Shown here: positions 9,751 through 20,339 of the stretch, piece after piece
Numbering within the stretch: position 1 is the stretch's first letter
Layout of the letters: the number at the start of each line of letters is the position of its first letter
Origin: Epiperipatus broadwayi
Lineage: Eukaryota; Onychophora; Udeonychophora; Euonychophora; Peripatidae
Direction: 5' to 3'
Assembly (NCBI GenBank): GCA_028023455.1
Contig: JAQFVV010012400.1
Coordinates: 12,097,748-12,161,747, forward strand
Length of the DNA: 64,000 nt
Translations under genes and position numbers: made by a program
The notes under the pieces: generated by a model
What the model was told of the DNA's origin: nothing
The model's database searches: none
The model's input: the letters and a program-made list of their open reading frames with translations, nothing else

Positions 9751-9860
9751 TCTCCTTTAGGTAAGATGTGCATTTCCAACTGTTTCTGGGATATCCATTT
9801 GAGCACTCTGAGATCTCTCCTTAAGTGGTTTATGTGTTTATGGACAGATAGACCATTCTC

Positions 9861-10494
9861 TCATCTTATTTGGTAAATTGTTCTTGATTTTGCACTTATG
9901 ATGGTTCCGGGTAGCCATCTCTTCCTTGGTATATCACGCACCCAGACTGGATCATTTCTTTTGAACCTTTTCAAGTTTTTATGGGAATCACATTCCGGTT
10001 CTCCCTTAGTTCTTTCCTTTCGGGGTAAAATATTTAACGTGTGTGTGAAATGTTCAATCGAATAACAGTTCAGCCAGTGATTTACCATCTTTAGACCTTG
10101 GCAAAAAATGGAAGGACATGATTTCCAGCAATGCTGCTTCCATTCTGGTCTTGCTTGTTTTCTTCAGGTCCTTTTTTAAACACTGGAGTGCCTTCTCTGC
10201 CAAACCATTTGATGCAGGGTGGTATGTCGGTGTAAAAATGTGACGTATCCCTCTTTCTGTCAGGAAGTCTCCAAAACTGGTGGAGGTAAAGCTTGTTCCA
10301 TTATCTGATACCAATAACTCGGGGTATCTAGGCGTGGTAAATGTCTCTTGGAGATCCCTTTTGTTATATGCCAAGTTTGCCGACCTTAAACCGTACTCCA
10401 CCCAATTGCTGTATGAGTCCACCAAAACCATTTGTCCCTCTGTAGGCCCCGCATAATCAATGTGGATCTGTTCCCAGGGTTTGGTTCTCTCCAA
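9861..10494 (-). pseudogene. Copy D integrase, one frameshift near its end
   Basis: 10054-10494 holds the catalytic core with IHIDYAGP (first Asp), LVSDNGTSFTS (second Asp) and HPASNGLAEKAL (catalytic Glu), so the DDE triad is preserved. 9861-10088, in another frame, gives the C-terminal domain with RNDPVWVRD and KRWLPGTI. The frames overlap around 10054-10088, marking a frameshift. The preserved triad makes this the least damaged domain of copy D. Confidence 0.88.
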
Positions 10495-10570
10495 GAGCTG
10501 TGTTTTTCTTGGCAGGTTTGCCTCGGCTTAGCAACTGTGGCACTGTCCCACCATCTCTTCGATCTCTTAG

Positions 10571-11263
10571 TCAATTCCTGGCCACCACACATGAATGCGA
10601 CAAAGCTTTCATTCTCACTATTCCCGGGTGTCTGGCATGGAGTAGTCTTAAGACCTGGGCACGACCTTCCATCAGTACGAATACACGATCTGTCCTGGTG
10701 ATACAACCATTACAGGTTGAGAGGGTTTGACGGGCATTCCAGATAGCTATATGAAGATTATCAGGACAGTGGCTTGGCCATCCTTTATCCAAGTCCTCAT
10801 TTGGCAGCATCCCGGATCACTAGCTGTCCACTCCGCTATTTTTGTACTATTTACAGTATCGTTCAACTTCACTTCGAATAAATTCACGTAGTCTATCCGC
10901 CTTCAGTGGTAGGTGTGATAGGGCATCAGCATGAGGTATATCCCTTCCCGGCTTGTGTACTAGTGTATAATCATATGTTGCCAGTATATTAATCCATCTT
11001 AGCATTCTCTGGCTGCTAGCTGCCAGTATATTAATCCATCTTAGCATTCTCTGGCTGCTATATTTGGGTATTTTTTTGGACTTACCTAATATGCCTAATA
11101 GTGGGCGATGATCGGTGCATAAGGTGAAATTTCGTCCATAGATGTACTGATGAAATTTCTTTACCGCGAAAATGATAGCGAGGGATTCTTTGTCCAGCTG
11201 GCTATAGTTAGTTTTTGTGGGTAACGGTACAGGAGCCATAGGCTGTCGGATGTTCTTGTTCAT
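10571..11263 (-). pseudogene. Copy D RNase H and integrase zinc-binding lead
   Basis: 10847-11263 carries RNase H (YSQLDKESLAIIFAVKKFH, then CTDHRPLLGIL, then HADALSHLPL) with a 14-residue in-frame duplication. 10571-10810 gives the region after it up to ARHPGIVRMKALSHS of the zinc-binding lead. A frame break separates the two near 10830. Confidence 0.87.
10980..11063 (-). repeat. 42-bp in-frame tandem duplication in copy D RNase H
   Basis: GCCAGTATATTAATCC begins at 10980 and again at 11022, with identical 42-bp units. On the minus strand it repeats SSQRMLRWINILA, 14 codons, without breaking the frame. Confidence 0.95.
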
Positions 11264-11299
11264 TTATAAAGTGTGATATGACAGCTCCAACCCCATATC

Positions 11300-12060
11300 C
11301 CGAAGCATCCGCGGTTATGACAATAAATCCTTGGTTGTCTGGAAAACAGCTTGGTGTTCAGCCTTCCACTTCCAGCGCTGACCCTTTCATAATAAGGCAT
11401 AAAGGGGTTTTAGCTGATGTCCTTTCCCTTCAAAAAGGTTTCGTAGAAGGTTAGCATTCCCAGAAATGCTTGTAAGTCTTATATTTCTTGGTACTGGAGC
11501 GTTTTTTATCACGGCGACCTCTGGATTAGGATGTTTTCCATTTTGATCAATAATATGTCCCAGGAACTTTATTTCTCTCATGGACCAAATGCTCTTAGTG
11601 GTATCGGTTGCATATGGTAAGCACGTGTTCCTTCAGTTCGGTTTCTGATTTAGCATAAATCAGTAGGTTATCCAGGTAGGGGATTACCCCCTCTATATTC
11701 CGTGTCATTTGATCTATTTTCGCTTGGAATATATTGGGGGCTGTTGTGATTCCATATGGTAGCTTATTGCTCTGGAAAAGACCGACATGAGTACAGAGAG
11801 TTAGTATTTTTGCAGACCTATCTGACTGGGATTTGATGAAAAGCTGACCTCAAATCTATCTTAGCGAAAATTGCAGCTTCCTGGAGTGATGCCACTATTT
11901 CTGTGACATTCAGGACCGGATACGCATTTTTTTTAGGTATTGGTTTACAATAAACCTGTAGTCCCGTCAGATCTGTAAACTCCTGTCTGGCTTTGTGACT
12001 ATCACAATTGGAGTGGCCCAACCGAACTTTCCACCGGTGACAACACCCCTTCCTTTACCA
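11300..12060 (-). pseudogene. Copy D reverse transcriptase, broken
   Basis: 11818-12021 carries the IFAKIDLRSAFHQIPV palm motif. The catalytic F/YxDD region falls near 11660-11690 in a different frame. 11387-11581 carries REIKFLGHIIDQNGKHP and the connection to RNase H. At least three frame breaks separate these pieces. Confidence 0.85.
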
Positions 12061-12129
12061 GGGCTGACAGACTTTTTTTGACCTTTGCTCTTAGTGCAAA
12101 TGGAGTTTTCCTGGGTTTGCTTGCTACCA

Positions 12130-12560
12130 GGTGAGCCTCATCGGTAAGTTCTATGTTACTGGGTCTATCTTCCGTATTCCTATTTTTTCCTCAAATATCC
12201 TTGGGAATTTCTGTCGCACTACATTTTCTAATTTTACAGTTTTAATCACTTGTATGGTTATGCCCAGTGGGCAGAACCAGTTTTGGCCCAGTAAGAGTTT
12301 TATGTTTTTTTTGACTATGTACAAAGGCAAAATTTGGCTTTTGTTATTTAATTTCACTGGGACCAAAATTTTTCCACAAATTTGGACATTGTTTCCATTT
12401 ACATCAGTGGCGATAACATTAGTCTTATCCAAGTTTAGTTTCGACTTGGATATGGTGTTAATTTTTTCCCAGTCTTATTGACAAAATGGATAGCCCTGCC
12501 CCACTGTCTATCTCCATCGTCACTTTTACATTTATTATTCTGACATCCAACATTTTGTCC
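12130..12560 (-). pseudogene. Copy D protease region
   Basis: 12151-12432 gives a post-active-site stretch (ILPLYIVKKNIKLLLGQNW) equivalent to the LPLYIVQGGLNPIIGREW stretch of copy B. The active-site Asp-Ser-Gly-Ala-Gly lies near 12490-12510 in another frame. It is an aspartic protease of Gag-Pol type, broken by a frameshift. Confidence 0.78.
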
Positions 12561-12599
12561 GCTCAGGTTTGTCTCACATTTCTTTATTTCTGCCCTCCT

Positions 12600-13096
12600 T
12601 GTCACTTTCCATTCTCTTATCACTTCGGTATTGGTTTCCATCCTTGTTTCTACAAATAATCACCATATGGCCCTTAATGCCACAAGTCTGGCATTTCAAA
12701 GTTCTATTCTTACATGTCCTTTCATACCACAACAATAACAGCTAAAAGACTACATCTGTGGTTGTGTTTCCAATGGTTCTAGTTTACGCACATGTCGTAT
12801 AATTTTTTTCTTGGACTCCCTCTCGAAATTCCTTTGCATTAATCACCAGTATCTCGTGAGCCACACATTTCGCAATCGCTGCGTTATAATCAGTCTATTT
12901 CACTGAGCAGTTGTTTCCTCAGATTGTGGTCCATCATGCCGTATAGGAACTGGTCTAGGAGCATGTCATCTGTCCGGGAATGCACAGTCTCGTGCTAATG
13001 TCCACAATGTGAGGTTATATTCCGAATAATTTTCATGTGTGTTTTGTTTTCTCATTCTGAATCTCAAACGAGCGACTCTTTTTGTAATTGCTGGTT
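12600..13096 (-). pseudogene. Copy D gag, 3' part only
   Basis: The minus strand shows CCHC knuckle fragments near 12640-12760 and a capsid end reading VARLRFRMRKQNTHENYSEY within 12966-13096, equivalent to VARLHFRNRRQNKGERIRDY of copy B. The N-terminal two-fifths of Gag, the leader and the LTR are absent because copy B's leader starts at 13097. The open stretch continuing to 13205 is only antisense reading of that leader. Confidence 0.8.
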
Positions 13097-13405
13097 GAAA
13101 ATTGGCGCAGTTAATCGACAGGATACGTTCCAGTAGAAAAATCTGGTGCAATTTAGAAACAGTGGTGGATTCAAATTGAATTGTATAACGTAGAGAAAGC
13201 TTCAAGGAAATTGAAAATCGAAGTCCGGGTGAATATAGAATTGGTAGTCGGAAAAATTGTTTTAGTGAGCGTATTAACAGTAATTTGTTTAGTAAGCGTA
13301 TTAATAGAAATTTGTCTCAGTAAGCGTGTTTAATAGTTATCTCATAGTGAAATAGAAATTTTTTTTTTTTTTTCAAAAAAAAAAAAAAAGGCAAAATAGA
13401 AAACG
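13097..13405 (+). other. Copy B leader: primer-site-like start, short repeats, T/A fold-back
   Basis: Begins gaaaattggcgcagttaatc, matching the base directly after copy A's LTR. It contains three related units with (T)AGTAAGCGTATTAATAG (about 13262-13340). Just before the gag start lie a T-run (about 13360-13374), one C, and an A-run (about 13376-13390), which can fold into an almost perfect hairpin. TGGCGCAGTTAA resembles both a primer site and a polymerase III A box. Confidence 0.75.
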
Positions 13406-14356
13406 ATGACATCAGTGCCTCAGGTAACAATTAACGAGTTCAACATTAATAACCCTTTTGATTGGCCAATTTATCTTAAGAGAATCGAGAAACTATTTTT
13501 GATTAATGGTACGACAAGCGACCCCATTAAAGTTGCCACGTTATTGTGTTATGCCGGGCAACAAGTAATCGAAATAGCAAATAGACTCTGTGATCACGAA
13601 GAGCCAGAGAATTTACCATATAATGTAGTTACGGGGAAATTAAATAATTTTTTCAGTCCCCAGCCTTCGAAGCACGTCGCAAGACTACACTTCAGAAACC
13701 GAAGGCAAAACAAGGGAGAGCGTATACGAGATTATGATCAAGCTCTAAGAGAACTTGCTAAAAGTTGCAGTTATGGCGATGCCTTAGAGGATAATCTGCT
13801 GGAGCAATTACTTTGGGGCATGTCAGATGATAGGCTTAGGCAGCAGTTACTGGCCTCAAGAGAGTTAACGTATGACGAAGCAACCAAAATGGGAGTAGCC
13901 CGCGAAATAGTACTCGACCAATCGGAAGAATTTAGAAATTTTACCCACAAAAATGACGGTAATGCGTATATTCGGAAAACTGAAAATAAGTCCCAACCTA
14001 TAAAGAGCAAAACATATGAGATAGTGTGTTATCGCTGTGGAAAAAAAGGCCACATGGCTCATAAGTGTAAATATAATAAGGAGCATTGTAGGACTTGTGG
14101 TAAAGTTGGGCATTTGCAGAAAGTATGTCGAAATAAAGGAGAAAAGGATTGTGGCAGCTCGCCAACTTGTAAAGTCGAAAATAAAAAAAATGATATTTAC
14201 AATACACAGATGCGATACGGAAGTCAGTTTATGCTGACAGTTAATTTATTAAAGACACCAGTAAAAATGGAAATTGACAGCGGAGCAGGCGTGTCAATGA
14301 TGACACTTGAAGACTGGGAGAAAGTAGCGAAAAAATCGAAAAAAATCCTTTATTAA
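13406..14356 (+). CDS. gag: Copy B Gag polyprotein (capsid plus two CCHC zinc knuckles)
   Basis: An uninterrupted 316-codon frame. Residues 1-150 are capsid-like (NPFDWPIYLKRIEKLFLING near the start; LLWGMSDDRLRQQLLASREL around residue 130-150). Two retroviral-type zinc knuckles follow at about residues 208-245, CYRCGKKGHMAHKC then CRTCGKVGHLQKVC. The frame continues into the protease active site (EIDSGAGVSMM, about residue 290), so Gag and the start of protease share this frame before it ends at a TAA overlapping the next ATG. Gag would form the particle and bind element RNA. It is the only full-length Gag frame of this family here. The start is supported by the matching ATG in copy A. Confidence 0.88.
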   Translation: MTSVPQVTINEFNINNPFDWPIYLKRIEKLFLINGTTSDPIKVATLLCYAGQQVIEIANRLCDHEEPENLPYNVVTGKLNNFFSPQPSKHVARLHFRNRRQNKGERIRDYDQALRELAKSCSYGDALEDNLLEQLLWGMSDDRLRQQLLASRELTYDEATKMGVAREIVLDQSEEFRNFTHKNDGNAYIRKTENKSQPIKSKTYEIVCYRCGKKGHMAHKCKYNKEHCRTCGKVGHLQKVCRNKGEKDCGSSPTCKVENKKNDIYNTQMRYGSQFMLTVNLLKTPVKMEIDSGAGVSMMTLEDWEKVAKKSKKILY

Positions 14357-14676
14357 TGAAGACAAGTTTAAGGGCAAAAGACGCTAGCGGAAATAGTATG
14401 AAAATATTAGGGAAGGTGATGGCTCAGATTGAATTAAATAGTAAGGTTCGAACACTGCCGTTATATATAGTACAAGGCGGTCTAAATCCTATTATAGGTA
14501 GGGAATGGTTCTATGCTTTGGGAATAGAGATATGTGTAATAAATAAAGTTGCTATTGAGCAAGAAATGAGAAATAAATATTGTGAATTATTTAAAAGTGA
14601 TGAGGGAAAAATTATTACGATGCGCGACCCCCGTTATCTGCAGACCCAGAAAAGTTTCTTTTGCGCTGCAAACTAA
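14240..14676 (+). pseudogene. Copy B protease region, frame broken
   Basis: The aspartic protease active site (Asp-Ser-Gly-Ala-Gly) lies at the end of the gag frame (about 14275-14295). The rest of the domain, including LPLYIVQGGLNPIIGREWF, is in another frame (14356-14676). A frame change of this kind could be a natural gag-pol shift or damage; the stop after residue 316 and further stops downstream favour damage. It would process Gag-Pol. Confidence 0.75.
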
Positions 14677-15625
14677 GGTAGAACAAGAGTTGATAAATCT
14701 GGTTAATACGGGAGTATTAACGCCAGTCGAGAAAACGGAATGGGCGACTCCAATCATGGTTATAACTAAACCAAATGGGCAGATTCGCATTTGCGGAGAT
14801 TATAGGACCACAATAAATAAAAACCTCACTAAAAGTCAGTATCCTGTACCTAATGTCAGAGAAATACTGGCAAATATGCAAAAGGCAACTCACTATGCTA
14901 AAATTGATTTAAAGGCCGCATTTCACCAGATACCAGTTTCTGAACGCACATAAGAATTGATAACTATTACAACACATAAGGGATTGTTTAAGTATAATAG
15001 ATTGCCTTATGGAATTACGGTTGCACCAAATATTTTCCAGGCCAAAATGGACATGCTGTTCCAGCAATTGGATGGTGTAACACCGTATTTTGATGACATT
15101 TTGGTCGTGGCCAATTCAGAAGAGGAATTACGTGAACGAGTTTTAAAAGTTTGCGACAAGTTATGTAGTTTCGGAGCTAAAATAAACGCGGACAAATGTA
15201 TCTGGATGGCAACTGAATTAAAATTCCTGGGACACATAATCTCAAAAAAGGGAAAAAGACCCGACCCTCAAAAAATTGCAGCTGTAAAGGAAGCACAAAG
15301 ACCCAGAAATGTTAAAGAACTTCAAGCTTTCTTAGGACTTCTTAATTATTTTGAAGTTTTTCTTAAGGGGAAAGCTCACATAGCAAAACCGCTATACAAT
15401 TTATTAAAAAAGAACCAAAAATGGATTTGGGATCAAACCCAAGAAAAAGCTTTTTGTGACACTAAAGAATTATTAACGTCAAACAGCTTATTAGTACATT
15501 ACGACAGTAGCCTCGAATTGATATTGACAACAGATGCATCCGAAGTTGCTGACGGCGAGCGACCAATCGTCTACACTTCAAGAACATTAACAAAAGCTGA
15601 GCAAAATTATAGTCAACTAGATTAA
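14582..15625 (+). pseudogene. Copy B reverse transcriptase, near-complete, interrupted by stops
   Basis: One frame carries all RT motifs: VITKPNGQIRICGDYRTTIN, IDLKAAFHQIPV, LPYGITVAPNIFQAKMD, PYFDDILVV (catalytic YFDD), KFLGHIISKKGKRPDP and LQAFLGLLNYFEVFL. A stop at about 14951 separates the first two motifs from the rest, and another at 15623-15625 falls inside the following RNase H start. Apart from these the domain looks well kept. It would copy element RNA into DNA in cytoplasmic particles. Confidence 0.9.
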
Positions 15626-16303
15626 GAGGTGTTGGCTATCATATTTGCAATAAAAAAGTTTCACCAATATTTGTATGGTCGACAGTTTAAAATCTTTACC
15701 GATCATAAACCGCTGTTGGGATTATTAGCAAAAAATAAAACTGCACCTGATCATCTAAGCCCTAGAATGTTATGTTGGGTTAATCTGTTGTCAGGCTATG
15801 ATTTTGATCTAAATTTCAAAAAAGGAAAGATCATTAAACACGCAGACGCACTGTCAAGAATGCCCATTAAAGATGAACTACAAAAAGACGGCCAAACTAT
15901 TAACTATATCGATAATTGGAACAACGAATTAATAAACAGTGAAAAGGTAGCTAATTGGACTAAAGCTGACAATGGATATAAGCACTTAAGTAAATGGATC
16001 AGCAAAGGCTGGCCACAATGTCGGCCCGAGAGACTACATAAAACTTTATGGGACGTAAGACAAAGATTGTCCATAAACAAGGGATGTATTTTAATGGATG
16101 ATAAAGTGTTGATACCGAGCAGTGGGCGGAATAAGATTCTTCACTTAATTCATCAAGGTCATCCTGGGATAGTGCGGGCCAAAGCTCTGGCTCGTAGTTA
16201 CATATGGTGGCCTGCAATAAATATTCATATAGAGAAATATGTGAAATCATGTGAAAGTTGCCAAGTAAATGCAAATATGCATGAGAAAAAATATGCTGCT
16301 TAG
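15540..16303 (+). pseudogene. Copy B RNase H and integrase zinc-binding domain
   Basis: RNase H begins near LILTTDASEVADGERPI and continues past a stop (15623-15625) into FHQYLYGRQFKIFTDHKPLL and HADALSRMPI. The integrase zinc-binding HHCC lead follows (HQGHPGIVRAKALARSYIWW, then CESCQ), ending at a stop at 16301-16303. Domains are in the same frame as RT. Confidence 0.88.
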
Positions 16304-17213
16304 CTGGCAGCTGAAAGAGCATGGAGCCGTATTCACGTTGACCACGCTGGACCGTTTCATGGCTTTATATTTTTGGTAGTGATCGACGCTTATTCAAAGT
16401 GGACGGAATATAGAGTAGTGAAAAACACCAGTACCGAAGAAACAATCGCAAAACTGAAGGAGATTTTTGCTTTTCATGGGATTCCTGAAACAATTGTGTC
16501 TGACAATGGTACCAGTTTCACATCCACTAAATTTGAAGAATTTCTCACAGAATGGTGAATTAAACACTTAGCCACGCCCCCATATCACCCGGAGTCCAAT
16601 GGTATTGCAGAAAAGGCAGTACAAACTTTGAAGCAAACGTTACGGAAGGAAGGCACTGCAAATATACAAGACACCTTACATTCTGCCTTATTATATCAAC
16701 ATAGTACTCCGTGTGCTACAGGCAAATCTCCTGCAGAATTAATTTTCGGACGGAAACTACGCACGAAACTCGTTAATCCACCCAGAACAAAACTTTACAC
16801 ATTACGAAAGCAACACTGGAGATACTATTTACTCCAAAGGAGAAAAAGTCTGGGTTAGAGACGTCATCAGGAAACACTGGGTGAAGGCCTTCGTAAAAGA
16901 AATACTGTCAAAACAAATAATACTTGTAGAGACAGAAACTGGAAAAACAACGCGCAAACATATAAATCATGTGAGACGTAGAGAAGAATTAGTGCAAACC
17001 GGAAGTATGGCAGCACCGCACATTCCCAAATGCGAAGAGAATTCCGACGATCAAGAAACTGAAGGAGCCAACGAAACACCAGTAGAAGAGAAATACGACG
17101 ATCAAGAGACTAACAAAACGCCATTAGAAGAGAAAACATCTCCACACAGATCTTCGAGAACAAGAAAAGAACCCGCTTACTTAAAAGACTATGTAAGACT
17201 TCAGAAACCATAA
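16304..17213 (+). pseudogene. Copy B integrase core and C-terminal tail
   Basis: The core has VDHAGPFHG (first Asp), IVSDNGTSFTS (second Asp) and HPESNGIAEKAVQTL (Glu), so the catalytic triad is intact, but a stop at 16556-16558 separates the second Asp from the Glu. From about 16860 the frame changes. 16881-17213 encodes the C-terminal DNA-binding end (RKHINHVRRREELVQ) and an acidic Glu/Thr-rich tail with two DDQET-type repeats that ends close to the purine tract. Confidence 0.88.
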
Positions 17214-17218
17214 TTTCT

Positions 17219-17231
17219 GAAGTGGTGGAGG
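17219..17231 (+). other. Copy B polypurine tract
   Basis: The purine-rich aagtggtggagg stretch directly precedes the TG that starts the 3' LTR, the expected place for plus-strand priming during reverse transcription. Confidence 0.75.
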
Positions 17232-17851
17232 TGCTATATACATGTATAATAATGTTTTGTTAAAAGAAAATTATACGTATATAATAATGTTTTGTTAAAA
17301 GAAAATTATACGTATATAATAATTAATGTTTTATTAAAATAAGTTTTATTAAAAGAAATAGACAGGAATTTTGTAATTAAATTTGGTACGCTATTAAAGA
17401 TAAGCTTCAGATCAGAAACTAATTAAGCAGCTAGATTAAAAGTGCTGATTACTAAAAGTAGACAATAGCTGAAAATTAAATGGTTTCTGAAACATTCCTT
17501 AACAAGAAAAAAGAAGGAACAAAAAACAATTAAGCAGCACTTGTAGCGGAGAACTCATTGAATGCACACGAAGGTCAAGAGTTTTAACTTAGCAACGGAA
17601 CAAACCCAGTGAATTCCACCACTGAAGGTTAAAAAGTGGACCTAGGAACTTTGCAGGCCTCACCGGTCTATATTATGTTTTTTGTATGCCTTCATGGCCA
17701 GCGTTCGTAAGTTAAACTTAATTGTCTCATAACTATATATATGTACTATTATTTATCCGACTGTTAATTCTATTAAACTATTTGTATAATCATTTGGTTT
17801 CTGCTGTCTATTTACCTGATGGTTAAGCCGAGTGAGTGGCTGTACACAGCA
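17232..17851 (+). repeat. Copy B 3' LTR
   Basis: 620 bp, TGCTATATAC...GTACACAGCA, matching the copy A LTR (3618-4183). Longer than A mainly through a 35-bp tandem duplication near its start (17245 and 17280, tataataatgttttgttaaa). It contains a ctatatt TATA-like sequence around 17668 followed by the CCTTCATGGCCAGC block, a plausible promoter region. Confidence 0.88.
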
Positions 17852-18340
17852 CTTATTTTATCATTCAAAATGAATCGTTACCCCTTTCCCACTTTAGATT
17901 CGGGACAAAGCAAACAAATTTATACATAAATTGGTTTCATAGTGTAATATCATTTGTCCCCATACTTAACTAAATTGGCACAAATAAATTAATCAATCAA
18001 ATATATATTATACTTAAAAAAAACATACCGGCATATCTCAAAATAAAATATATAAAAGCTGCAATTATAAACTCTATAACAATCTTTTGTTCCATTTAGA
18101 ATTATACATTACACTTTTTTTTTCTTGTTTTAACCATTAATAAGTAATCTAGTTATAATTTAAATTGACTTGTTAAAACAACAATAAAAAACTAAACACT
18201 CATATATATATAACACACCTTTTTAAGATAGTCTTTTGCGAATTTTATGAATCTAAGGAAATTAAATGTTCGAATTTTTATAGAAGGCATTCTTAAGATA
18301 TCATTTTTTTTTTTTTTTAAAGATAGAAAGTTTATACTTG
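17852..18340. other. Non-coding stretch after copy B
   Basis: AT-rich sequence with no coding signal, repeat or RNA gene that I could recognise. Mild CpG content at its left end (17870-17900). Confidence 0.5.
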
Positions 18341-18344
18341 CGAT

Positions 18345-18605
18345 AGATTACGGTGTCACTTTGCTTGAAGCAGATAATTTTCTACTGGTTCACTCATTGT
18401 CAGGGTCGACCTTGGGCTTTACTGGACTCAGAATAGACTGGCTTCAAGTTGCTTCTCGATTTTCCTTCGATGGATTATTGTGTCACTTTGATTGAAGCAT
18501 ATATTTTTTTCCAGGTTCACTCATTATTAGGATCGACCTTGGGCTTTACTGGACTCAGGATAGAGTGGCTTCGATGTTGGTTCTCCATTTTCTTTCATAG
18601 CAGCA
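18345..18605. repeat. Diverged ~127-bp tandem repeat (two units)
   Basis: 'ggttcactcatt' occurs at 18387 and 18514 and 'cgaccttgggctttactgga' follows in both, giving a period near 127 bp with scattered mismatches. It is open in one frame but the repeat explains that. It is not recognised as part of another element here. Confidence 0.8.
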
Positions 18606-20335
18606 GCATGGGATTTGTCTCTCCTCTTCTTTAGATGCATTTTTCTGGAGACTTTCCAGAGAAGGGAAAAGTAATTTGTCCTACTCACAAATCATATCAT
18701 GGATCTTTTCTCCGCTTAAAATGTAGTTAATTGCACTAGTAGTCGAGAATCACCTTTCTCTTAAAACTTTTCTTTAAAAAGCACCAACTTTTTTTACTGC
18801 CAACAATTTTCCTTCTCTAACTGCTTGACTTTGAATTACCTTGGTTCTTTTTCTTTGCTCTATTTATAAAAAATTTTTTGCCAAGCAACTCTTTGTTTTC
18901 TATATATATATATATTTTTTAACACCTATAATATATTTGCCTTGGTTAGAAATGAAAAATAGACCGCATGATTGATTTTCTTTCATTTACATCAGTTTAA
19001 AGATTTTTTGATTTACATCAGTTTAAAGATAAGAAAAACAATTCAACACTCCCATGCAACTAGCTGAGTTGATCTTTTACCAAAAACAGGTGACATAATC
19101 GAGATAAGATTACACAAGGGTATGAAAATCTTACTTGCCTTTTAATCGCCTCAAGGATGAGAAAAATGAATTCACACTTACATGCAACTATATTTTTCGG
19201 AATGTTTATGAAAAAAAAAAAAAGCAGAATCATCAAAATGTTTTTTCACAAGGAACGAATCGCCTTTAGGATAAAGATATAAGACAATGGAAATATATTT
19301 TTCTTTCCAAATATATACATACAAAAAAAATGCATTTCAATAGAACAATATACATATACATGAGTCCACTCATTCGTCAAGTCACACACATGCACCTGCA
19401 TATTATCCCCTTTAGCAAACAAACAAAAATGAAAAATTAGATATTTGAGTTTTAAAATATATATACGTATACCATTTCTAACAACTAACATGAAGCTCTG
19501 TGTGTGCATACACACAACGCTTCAATATGTAGGGCCTGATTTTCAAAAATACTATTATAGTGATCTGATATTATACCGAAAATTAGATATTGTAGTACTA
19601 CAGTTAAATAATGATCCTATACTCATCTGATTGTTCAATGTTTCTCTAGAATTGGAAGTGGATAATTTGTAATATTAGTGTGTATTTAATTTTCTAAATG
19701 ACTATAATTGTTTAGATGAATACATTTGCATTGATGTTATGCAATTCAGTAGACTCAGTAGTAAAATAATTTACAGTGAGCATGTTACTAATTTAAGTTG
19801 CATTTAAAAAATTAGAAAAAAAAATCACTTGGGCATTAGATATTAACTAGAGTATCGTACGAGCTAGAATGGTTCTATAAATAAATTTATCAGTTTTTTT
19901 TTTCATTAAGATAATTACCCATAAGAAACAATTTGTGCAGAAAGTAGCACTTAATGAAATGTATTAATAAATATTGGAACTGTTCAATACTGTATAAGAA
20001 TGAGCACAAAAATAATATTCTTAATGATTATCCTACTGTTATGGTAAAAACAAGAACATTCTTCTTTATGCATCCTCTTAAATATATCTCTTTCTAAATC
20101 CAAAACAACCATAAGAAATGAAGTCATGGGATAAAATCTGTCAGAAATGGCTCAAAAGCCTTATCTGCATCTTTCAACAAAAGATCAGTATAGAAGATAA
20201 TGCTACCAAAATAATCAAGTATACGATAATGGTTTTTGGTTATTCTTTCTTTGTATATCTTCTATCAAGTTATAAAGCTAAATACCCATTTTCCAGAAAA
20301 TAATTAGATATGGGCCATTCACTTGGAAAAAACGT
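18606..20335. other. Non-coding stretch with small repeats
   Basis: No gene seen. Holds a 26-bp direct duplication (18986/19012, tttacatcagtttaaagat), a loosely repeated block at 19025 and 19155 (aagatgagaaaaa...catgcaact) and an (AT)n run near 18901-18916. Confidence 0.5.
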
Positions 20336-20339
20336 TTTC

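Larger units (their letters stand above)
9755..13096 (-). mobile_element. Ty3/Gypsy retrotransposon copy D (different family), truncated
   Basis: Minus-strand pol with good motifs but frameshifts and stops: integrase C-terminus and core (9861-10494), zinc-binding and RNase H (10571-11263), RT (11387-12021), protease (12151-12560) and gag knuckles and capsid end (12600-13096). No LTR was found at either end. Its gag stops abruptly at about 13097, where the leader of copy B (opposite strand) begins. Divergence from A, B and C in integrase and RNase H indicates a separate family. Confidence 0.88.
13097..17851 (+). mobile_element. Ty3/Gypsy retrotransposon copy B (family G1), lacking its 5' LTR
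   Basis: The best-preserved element in the window: leader with primer-site-like sequence, gag, protease, RT, RNase H, integrase, purine tract and 3' LTR. Gag is one open frame. Pol is carried mostly in one frame, broken by single stops at about 14951, 15625, 16303 and 16556 and by frame changes near 14580-14680 and 16860. No 5' LTR is present; homology to copy A starts at the first base after the LTR. CpG dinucleotides are still common here, unlike in copy E, so B is comparatively young. Confidence 0.93.

Noticed and set aside
9600-9760. Reading 9295-9750 as the 3' LTR of copy D
   Set aside because: No TG...CA termini at the expected place and a convincing hammerhead instead; not fully excluded, so given as a refutation test.
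12966-13205. 79-codon frame joining copy D gag with new N-terminal sequence
   Set aside because: Only the part below 13097 is gag; the rest is antisense reading of copy B leader, so the fusion is accidental.
13771-14207. Antisense open frames of 69-82 codons over copy B gag
   Set aside because: They are shadows of the gag frame with no protein-like features of their own.
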